In this document: one piece after another, positions 58,289-64,000 of the stretch
How the letters are laid out: each line of letters opens with the position of its first letter
Position numbering within the stretch: position 1 is the first letter of the stretch
Assembly (NCBI RefSeq): GCF_900100195.1
Contig: NZ_FNES01000003.1
Coordinates: forward strand, 310,001-374,000
From: Billgrantia gudaonensis
Lineage (GTDB): Bacteria > Pseudomonadota > Gammaproteobacteria > Pseudomonadales > Halomonadaceae
DNA: 64,000 nucleotides
Direction: 5' to 3'
Program-made: the position numbers and the translations under genes
The notes under the pieces: generated by a model
What the model saw: only the letters and a program-made list of their open reading frames with translations
Database searches by the model: none
Told to the model about the DNA's origin: nothing

Positions 58289-59698
58289 CTACCGCCAGGG
58301 CATCCCGCCGGGGCCGCCCATGCCTCCTGGCCCGCCAGGGCCTCCCGGTCCGCCGCCGCCCATCATGCCGGACATGCCGCGCATCATCTTCTGCATGCCG
58401 CCCTTCTTGCCGGCCTTCTTCATCATCTTCTGCATCTGCTTGTGCTGCTTGAGCAGGCGATTGAGGTCGGGTACCTGCAGCCCGGCACCGGAGGCGATGC
58501 GCCGCTTGCGCGAACCGTTGATGATTTCCGGACGGCGACGCTCCTGAGGAGTCATCGAGTTGATCAGCGCCTCGAGCTTGCCGAGCTCCTTCTCTGGGCC
58601 CGGACCCTGTGCCATCTCGGCCATCTGACCCATGCCCGGCAGCTTGCCCATCAGCCCCCCCATGCCGCCCATCTTCTTGAGCTGCTGGAGCTGGTCGCGG
58701 AAGTCCTCGAGATCGAAGCCCTGCCCCTTCTTGACCTTCTTGGCGAGCCTCTCGGCCTTGCCCTTGTCGACGGTGCGCTCGGCCTCTTCGATGAGCGACA
58801 GCACATCGCCCATGCCGAGAATGCGCGACGCCACGCGATCGGGGTGGAAGGGTTCCAGAGCATCGACCTTTTCGCCCACGCCCATGAACTTGATCGGCTT
58901 GCCGGTGATGTGGCGCACCGAAAGCGCTGCGCCGCCGCGAGCGTCGCCATCCGCCTTGGTGAGAATCACCCCGGTCAGCGGCAACGCTTCGCTGAAGGCC
59001 TTGGCCGTATTGGCGGCATCCTGGCCGGTCATGGCGTCGACCACGAACAGCGTCTCCTGGGGCGCGACGGCTTCGTGCAACGCCTGGATCTCCGCCATCA
59101 TGGCTTCGTCGATGGCCAGGCGGCCCGCGGTGTCGACGAGCACCACGTCGTGAAACTGGATCTTGGCGTGCTGGATCGCTGCCTTGGCGATGTCCACCGG
59201 CTGCTGATCGCTGCGCGACGGGAAGAAGTCGACTTGGACCTCCCTGGCCAGCGTCTCGAGCTGGTCGATGGCCGCCGGGCGGTACACGTCGGCGGAAACC
59301 ACCAGGACCTTTTTCTTCTCGCGCTCGCGTAGGTAACGAGCCAGCTTGGCCACGGAAGTGGTCTTGCCCGCGCCCTGTAGACCGGCCATCAGCACGACGG
59401 CAGGCGAGCCCTTGAGCGCGAAGCCGTCATTGGCCTCGCCCATGACCGCTTCCAGCTCCTGCTGGACGATCTTGACGAACTGCTGGCCCGGCGAGAGGCT
59501 CTTGGAAACTTCCTGCCCCACGGCACGTTCGCGCACGCGCTCGATGAAGGTCTTGACCACCGGCAGGGCGACGTCGGCCTCGAGCAGCGCACGCCGCACC
59601 TCGCGCAGGGTTTCCTTGACATTGTCCTCGGTCAGGCGCGCCTGACCCTTGATGGACTTGAGCGTCTGCGACAGCCGCTCACTGAGGTTCTGGAACAT
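58289..59698 (-). CDS. ffh: Signal recognition particle protein Ffh
   Basis: SRP54 GTPase that binds signal sequences and 4.5S RNA and docks on FtsY. 469 residues. N domain (1-90), G domain with G1 GLQGAGKTTSVAKLARYL, G3 DTAGRLAID, G4 TKADGDARGG, and a Met-rich M domain (about 300-440: KKMGGMGGLMGKLPGMG, MQKMMKKAGKKGG). The C-terminus is a Gly/Pro-rich tail GGGPGGPGGPGGMGGPGG. Monocistronic and divergent from ypjD. Confidence 0.97.
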   Translation of the reverse strand: MFQNLSERLSQTLKSIKGQARLTEDNVKETLREVRRALLEADVALPVVKTFIERVRERAVGQEVSKSLSPGQQFVKIVQQELEAVMGEANDGFALKGSPAVVLMAGLQGAGKTTSVAKLARYLREREKKKVLVVSADVYRPAAIDQLETLAREVQVDFFPSRSDQQPVDIAKAAIQHAKIQFHDVVLVDTAGRLAIDEAMMAEIQALHEAVAPQETLFVVDAMTGQDAANTAKAFSEALPLTGVILTKADGDARGGAALSVRHITGKPIKFMGVGEKVDALEPFHPDRVASRILGMGDVLSLIEEAERTVDKGKAERLAKKVKKGQGFDLEDFRDQLQQLKKMGGMGGLMGKLPGMGQMAEMAQGPGPEKELGKLEALINSMTPQERRRPEIINGSRKRRIASGAGLQVPDLNRLLKQHKQMQKMMKKAGKKGGMQKMMRGMSGMMGGGGPGGPGGPGGMGGPGGMPWR

Positions 59699-59850
59699 GG
59701 GGCTCTCCGGCGACGAAACGGGTAGACGTCGATCCTGACCGGTGACTGACGGGACGGCTGCGACGATCCACCGCAGAAACCGTGTCTACCCGTGCGCAAA
59801 GCGGTGACGGGCCGGCTGGCAGCAGCCATCCGACTGTCCTTTGAGCGAAG

Positions 59851-59856
59851 ATTATA
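59851..59856 (-). promoter_or_regulatory. -10 element of the ffh promoter
   Basis: A perfect TATAAT on the minus strand, about 155 bases upstream of the ffh start, in the ffh-ypjD divergent region. No good -35 at 16-18 bp. A TATAGT at 59933-59938 on the plus strand may serve ypjD. Confidence 0.5.
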
Positions 59857-59988
59857 CGCACAGTGACCGCCAGTCTCCATGCATGACGAACGTCATCGCT
59901 GTGCGACCGAGCGCGTATTGGGTATAGTGACGTCGCAATTCACTTTCGAGATGCATTGACGCCGGCAACGGCGCACGGACGGCAACTG

Positions 59989-60786
59989 ATGCAGGCGCTT
60001 CCACTGGCCATCATGGCTTTCGTTCTCTACTTGGGTGCCGCCTCCTGGCAGGGGCTCACGCTAATGCGGCGGGTACCGCCCCGGGCCGCCCTCGTGCGCA
60101 TGCTGGGGCTCATGGGGCTGCTGTTCCACGTGCCGGTGGCGGCCAAGCTGCTCGGCCAGACCCCCGGCCTGCTGCCCGGCCTGTCGGCCAGTGCCGTGAT
60201 CGTCACGGCGGTCATGGTCTTCCTGCTGCTCACGGTAAGCCTGGCCAAGCCAGTGCTCAACATTGCGGTGGGGCTGTTCCCCCTCTCCGGGGTGGCTCTG
60301 CTGATCGCGGTAGGGCTGCCAAGCCCCGCGGGCAGCGGCGGCATGACGCCGGGTATCGCCCTGCATGCCATCAGTTCGGCGCTGGCCTTCGGCGTGCTGG
60401 TGATTGCCGCCATGCAGGCGGTGCTGCTGGGCGTGCAGAACCAGGCGCTGCGCCACCATCACACCCGCGGCGTGGTGCAGGCCCTGCCCCCGCTGACCAC
60501 CATGGAGCGCTTGCTCTTCGAGCTGATCTGGGCCGGCATGATTCTGCTCACGCTGTCGATCGTCAGCGGCTTCGTGTTTCTCGACAGCATGTTCGCCCAG
60601 CACCTGGCCCACAAGACCATCCTGTCGTTGGCGGCCTGGGTGATCTTTGCCATCCTGTTGATCAGTCACCACATCCTGGGCTGGCGCGGCATGCGCGCGG
60701 TGCGCTGGACGCTGGGCGGCTGCGCCGTGCTGCTGATCGCCTACTTCGGCACCAAGTTCGTGCTGGAAGTCCTGCTGCGCGGCTAG
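59989..60786 (+). CDS. ypjD: YpjD/CcmC-like inner-membrane protein
   Basis: 265 residues with about eight hydrophobic segments; belongs to the cytochrome c assembly (CcmC/CcsA/ResC-like) superfamily. Conserved His residues that could bind haem are in GLLFHVPVAAK, ALHAISSALAFG, AHKTILSLAAW and LLISHHILGWRG. The tryptophan-rich WWD motif of true haem handlers is absent. The ATG at 59989 is preferred over an upstream TTG. It sits between ffh and the CorB-like gene, exactly as in E. coli (ffh-ypjD-yfjD). Function uncertain. Confidence 0.9.
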   Translation: MQALPLAIMAFVLYLGAASWQGLTLMRRVPPRAALVRMLGLMGLLFHVPVAAKLLGQTPGLLPGLSASAVIVTAVMVFLLLTVSLAKPVLNIAVGLFPLSGVALLIAVGLPSPAGSGGMTPGIALHAISSALAFGVLVIAAMQAVLLGVQNQALRHHHTRGVVQALPPLTTMERLLFELIWAGMILLTLSIVSGFVFLDSMFAQHLAHKTILSLAAWVIFAILLISHHILGWRGMRAVRWTLGGCAVLLIAYFGTKFVLEVLLRG

Positions 60787-60899
60787 GCTGCCTCCGAACG
60801 GGGCGGACTCGCGACACGGCCTGCCGCGGAAGTCGCCTTGACACTCCCCGAGCGAACCCCTACAACACGGGGCTAACACGCCTGTGAGGATCCTTCGAC

Positions 60900-62183
60900 T
60901 TGAGCGACGACTTCCCCTTGGGATTGCTATTCGGCCTGCTTGTCCTTCTCATCTGTCTGTCCGCCTTCTTCTCCAGCTCCGAGACCGGCATGATGTCCAT
61001 CAACCGCTATCGCCTGAGCCATCAGGCGAGCAGCGGTGACCGCGCCGCCCGTCGCGTACTGCGCCTGCTGGCCCGGCCCGACCGCCTGATCGGCGTGATC
61101 CTGATCGGCAACAACCTGGTCAACAACCTGGCGGCGGCCATCGCCACGGTGCTCGCCATCCACTTCTTCGGCGAGGTATCGGGGCCGGCCATCGCTCCGC
61201 TGATTCTCACCATCGTGATCCTGATCTTCGCTGAAGTGAGTCCCAAGACCTATGCGGCGATCAAACCCGAGCGCATCGCCTACCCTGCCTCACTAGTGCT
61301 CGAGCCGCTGCTGAAGCTGCTCTATCCGCTGGTGTGGCTGGTCAGCACGCTGTCCAACGGACTGTTGCGCCTGGTAGGCGTGAAACAGATCGACGGAAGC
61401 GCCGACCACCTGACCCGCGACGAGCTCCGTACCGTGGTGCACGAGGCCGGCACGCTGATTCCCCATCGCCACCAAGCCATGCTGCTGTCGATCCTCGATC
61501 TGGAAAACGTCACCGTGAACGACATCATGGTGCCACGGCACGAAGTGGTGGGCATCGACCTGGACGATGACCTCGAAGACATCCTCGCCCAGTTGCGTAC
61601 CAGCCAGCACACCCGGGTACCGATCTTCAAGGGCGACATCAACAACATCATCGGCATGCTGCATTTGCGCAATGCGGCGCGCTTCCTGTCGCGGCCGGAA
61701 GTGACCAAGGCGGCGATCGTTCAGGAAGCGCGCGAGCCCTACTTCATTCCCGAGTCGACTCCGCTGCATACGCAGTTGCTCAACTTCCAGAAACAGAAGC
61801 GACGCATCGGCATCGTGGTGGACGAATACGGCGACGTGGAAGGGCTGGTGACCCTGGAGGACATCCTCGAGGAGATCGTCGGCGAGTTCACGACCGACAT
61901 GGCCAGCCAGGACCAAGAGATCTATCGGCAGGACGACGGCAGTCACGTCATCGAGGGTACCGCCAATATCCGCGACATCAATCGCCTGCTTGGCTGGCAA
62001 CTTCCCACCGACGGTCCCAAGACCCTCAACGGGCTGATCCTCGAGCACCTGGAGTCGTTCCCCGACGGCGCTGCCTGCCTGCAGATCGGCAGCGTGCGCA
62101 TGGAGATCCTCGAGGTCCGTGACAACCTCATCACCGCGGCACGCTGCTGGCAGGCACCTCAGCGTCGAGCACGCCCCGACTGA
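60900..62183 (+). CDS. corB: CNNM/CorB-type transporter (HlyC/CorC family)
   Basis: 427 residues. N-terminal DUF21 membrane domain of about 190 residues (ALL four hydrophobic segments, with SAFFSSSETGMMSINRYRL), then paired CBS domains (about 205-325: VNDIMVPRHEVVGIDLDD) and a CorC_HlyC domain (about 345-425). Members move Mg2+ or Co2+, or act with CorA. The start is TTG at 60900 with GAGG ten bases upstream. Homologue of E. coli YfjD, same neighbourhood. Confidence 0.92.
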   Translation: MSDDFPLGLLFGLLVLLICLSAFFSSSETGMMSINRYRLSHQASSGDRAARRVLRLLARPDRLIGVILIGNNLVNNLAAAIATVLAIHFFGEVSGPAIAPLILTIVILIFAEVSPKTYAAIKPERIAYPASLVLEPLLKLLYPLVWLVSTLSNGLLRLVGVKQIDGSADHLTRDELRTVVHEAGTLIPHRHQAMLLSILDLENVTVNDIMVPRHEVVGIDLDDDLEDILAQLRTSQHTRVPIFKGDINNIIGMLHLRNAARFLSRPEVTKAAIVQEAREPYFIPESTPLHTQLLNFQKQKRRIGIVVDEYGDVEGLVTLEDILEEIVGEFTTDMASQDQEIYRQDDGSHVIEGTANIRDINRLLGWQLPTDGPKTLNGLILEHLESFPDGAACLQIGSVRMEILEVRDNLITAARCWQAPQRRARPD

Positions 62184-62202
62184 ACGGGACGAGAAGCGCG
62201 CC

Positions 62203-62808
62203 TCAAGCGCGCTGGCTGAGCCCGGCGAGAATGGTGACGAGAAGCTGGTCGATGAGCTCGCCCACTTCGAGCTGCTGGCCCTGCCAATACCCCAGGCGTT
62301 CATTGAGGCCCAACTGGACCAGGCCGTGCACGCTTCCCCACAAGGTACGACTCAAACGCCGCGCCTCGAGGTCGTCCAGCGCCGGCTGGTACTCCTTGAG
62401 CGTAGCCTCGACACGCACGAACAGGGCCTCGATCATATCGGACTGGCGTCGATCCAGTTCGCCCTCCTGGGCCAGCGGGTAGTCGAACAGCAGTTGCCAG
62501 CGATAAGGCTCGCGCTGGGCGAATTGCCAGTAGGCCAGGGCCAACCCCTTGAGGCGCGCCTCGGGACCGGCATTTTCCAGCGGCGCTATCACGCCCCGCA
62601 GCAGATCCAGCGTCTCCAGGTTCACATGCTGGAGCAGATTGCCGAAACTGCCATAAAGCTTGAGCAGGGTGCTCGGAGCGCAGCCCACCTCGCGAGCCAA
62701 CGCGCGCAGCGACAGCGAGTGGACGGGGTTGTCCTGCAGCCATGCATCGCAGGCGGACATGACCTGGGCATGGAGCGCTTCGGGCGCATGCTGTCGGGGA
62801 CGGGCCAT
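62203..62808 (-). CDS. TetR/AcrR family regulator with WHG-type C-terminal domain
   Basis: 201 residues. N-terminal helix-turn-helix: NPVHSLSLRALAREVGCAPS then LLKLYGSFGNLLQHV. The C-terminal ligand domain contains LSRTLWGSVHGLVQLGLNER, close to the W-H-G motif of the TetR_C_33 group. The start at 62808 (MARPRQHAPEALHAQ) is the family-like start; no SD of note. It converges with corB and is divergent from the SRAP gene. Ligand and targets unknown. Confidence 0.88.
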   Translation of the reverse strand: MARPRQHAPEALHAQVMSACDAWLQDNPVHSLSLRALAREVGCAPSTLLKLYGSFGNLLQHVNLETLDLLRGVIAPLENAGPEARLKGLALAYWQFAQREPYRWQLLFDYPLAQEGELDRRQSDMIEALFVRVEATLKEYQPALDDLEARRLSRTLWGSVHGLVQLGLNERLGYWQGQQLEVGELIDQLLVTILAGLSQRA

Positions 62809-62968
62809 GAGATTCCTCGCCGTAAGGGGAGTGAACGGGTGCCTCGCGGTCACCCAGAAGCGTAGAATAGCGCAGATCGAACACTGTTTTCGAGCGCTGC
62901 AAGCCCCGGATGCCTTCGCGTACCCTGCTACGTCAACCATCCTGGACGCGCCATCACCTGGAGGCACC

Positions 62969-63655
62969 ATGCCCGGTCGCCTGTACGTTCCTGCATTCGA
63001 TCCCTCCAGCCTGCTGCCCGACCTGCGCTGCCGGGATGCGCTACGCTGTTCGCCCAACATGGCGCCACGCCGCTCCCTGTCGATCCTGCGCAGCGAACGG
63101 GGAGAAACCTGCCTGCGGGATGCCTTCTGGGGGCTCACGCCGCCATGGCTGGAGGTGCTCGACAGGGCCCCACACTGTGCTCGGGCAGAATCGCTGACCT
63201 CGCGGCACATGTTTCGCGAGGCATTCAGTGCACGGCGCTGCCTGGTGCCGGCGGGCGGCGTCTACCTGTGGAAGCCGCAGCTCCGTTTCAAGCAACCCTT
63301 CCTGGTGGTGCGAGCCGATCGCGGCCCGCTGCTGCTGGCGGGTCTATGGTGCCGCTACCACACCAGCCTGACCGAGCATGCCGACTCCATGGCGCTGATC
63401 ACGGTGCCTGCCAACGCTCTGCTCGCCCCGCTCGGCGACCGGCTCCCAGCCGTCGTTCCACCTGAAGCAGCCTCCCGCTGGCTGGACCCGGACACCCCGG
63501 AAGCGCAGGCCCGGGCCCTTCTCACCCCCCCCGACGAGGAACTGTTGGGCGCTTTTCCGGTATCAAGACGAGTGAACGATCCCGCGAACCAGGACCCCGC
63601 CTGCGCACACCCCACAGGGCCCATGCTGCGCTGGCCTCGCGATCAGGAGAGATGA
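62969..63655 (+). CDS. SRAP-fold (YedK/HMCES-like) protein lacking catalytic residues
   Basis: 228 residues aligning along the whole length with E. coli YedK: SPNMAPRR for YNVAPGTK, AFWGLTPPW for VFWGYAPGW, CARAESLTSRHMF for NARVETAATSRMF, FPVSRRVNDPANQ for HPVSRAVGNVKNQ. YedK uses Cys2, Asn75, Glu105 and His160 to crosslink abasic sites. Here these are Pro2, Cys70, Leu100 and Gly156. The start is fixed by GGAGG four bases upstream, so the lost Cys2 is not a start error. Presumably a non-catalytic DNA binder or a different activity. Its stop overlaps the next start region. Confidence 0.82.
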   Translation: MPGRLYVPAFDPSSLLPDLRCRDALRCSPNMAPRRSLSILRSERGETCLRDAFWGLTPPWLEVLDRAPHCARAESLTSRHMFREAFSARRCLVPAGGVYLWKPQLRFKQPFLVVRADRGPLLLAGLWCRYHTSLTEHADSMALITVPANALLAPLGDRLPAVVPPEAASRWLDPDTPEAQARALLTPPDEELLGAFPVSRRVNDPANQDPACAHPTGPMLRWPRDQER

Positions 63656-64000
63656 TGCACATCGCAACCCGTAACGTGTCACGCCGTCAGGGCTTCGGCC
63701 TGACACTGAGCCTTGCCGCCCTCGTATTGTGGTCGAGCCTTGCCGACACGGCGGCCGCCGAGCCCGAAGAGGTCGCCGACGTCATCACGCCGCGGGTCAG
63801 CCCCCACGACAGTCGCGACTATCGTGTACTGACCCTGGAAAACGGCCTCACCGCACTACTGGTCAGCGATCCCGACGCCGACCGCGCCGCCGCCTCGATG
63901 AACGTGGGCGTGGGCAGCGCCCAGGATCCGGACGACCTGTCTGGCCTGGCGCATTTTCTCGAGCACATGCTGTTTCTCGGCACCGAGCCCTTCCCGGAAG
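63655..64000 (+). CDS. M16 family zinc protease (insulinase/pitrilysin), 5' part
   Basis: 115 residues visible before the right edge. Signal peptide with hydrophobic core (TLSLAALVLWSSLADTAAA), then YRVLTLENGLTALLVSDPDA and the inverted zinc motif HFLEHMLFLGTEPFP (HXXEH). Periplasmic. Two ATGs (63652 and 63655) lie together; AGGAG spacing favours 63655. The first overlaps the SRAP stop (ATGA), so the two genes are probably one transcript. Resembles pitrilysin-type proteases; more cannot be said from the fragment. Confidence 0.88.
   Translation, partial: MHIATRNVSRRQGFGLTLSLAALVLWSSLADTAAAEPEEVADVITPRVSPHDSRDYRVLTLENGLTALLVSDPDADRAAASMNVGVGSAQDPDDLSGLAHFLEHMLFLGTEPFPE

Overview
The window is a GC-rich, densely packed stretch of a gammaproteobacterial chromosome made almost entirely of housekeeping genes. 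Gene content and gene order (rpsB-tsf-pyrH; dapC-dapD-dapE; coaBC-dut-algC-argB-slmA; ftsY-ftsE-ftsX-rpoH; lysS-prfB; recJ-thrC-hom-dsbC-xerD; rplS-trmD-rimM-rpsP-ffh) resemble Pseudomonas and its relatives. Together with the style of the dispersed intergenic repeats this points to Halomonadaceae (Halomonas or a close genus). That assignment is an inference from order and protein similarity remembered by eye. No tRNA, rRNA, prophage, insertion sequence or CRISPR array was seen.

Layout. 0-6.2 kb: translation and nitrogen control (pyrH, tsf, rpsB on the minus strand; map, glnD on the plus strand). 6.2-10.5 kb: succinylase-branch lysine/diaminopimelate operon with an ArsC/Spx-like reductase and a small unknown protein, closed by a strong terminator. 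10.5-25.2 kb: a membrane-anchored cold-shock-domain protein, slyX, trxB, aconitase, malic enzyme, a YeeE/YedE sulfur transporter, trpS, alanine dehydrogenase, a thioesterase, rlmI, mutM, rpmG and rpmB. 25.4-35.9 kb: radC, the coaBC-dut-algC-argB-slmA set, rpoH, the ftsYEX operon and rsmD. 36.0-42.7 kb: zapB, the rimI/psi-subunit/bolA/MFS cluster, lysS, and prfB with its programmed frameshift. 42.8-49.3 kb: an accessory-looking block (fadL, a MerR-type regulator, a three-HMA copper-type ATPase, a 24-residue membrane microprotein, a VOC protein, a YitT protein) that lies between prfB and recJ. 49.3-59.7 kb: recJ, thrC, hom, dsbC, xerD, rplS, trmD, rimM, rpsP, ffh. 59.9-64 kb: ypjD, a CorB-type transporter, a TetR regulator, a SRAP-fold protein without its active-site residues, and the start of an M16 protease.

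The most unusual material is intergenic. I see three dispersed repeat families. Family A has three copies (20306-20483, 39870-39967, 51207-51303). Each folds into one long hairpin with a conserved mid-section and base pairs that change together between copies; all three sit a few tens of bases after a stop codon. Family B has two copies (10525-10634, 49112-49260) with conserved loop sequence and compensated arms. Family C is TTCGGGC-rich and includes a run of 13 perfect 7-mers at 15813-15903. On the protein side the main oddities are a SRAP protein with all four catalytic residues replaced, a small membrane ORF translationally coupled to copA, a MerR regulator with an atypical set of metal ligands, and a probable cryptic HolD (psi) subunit next to rimI.
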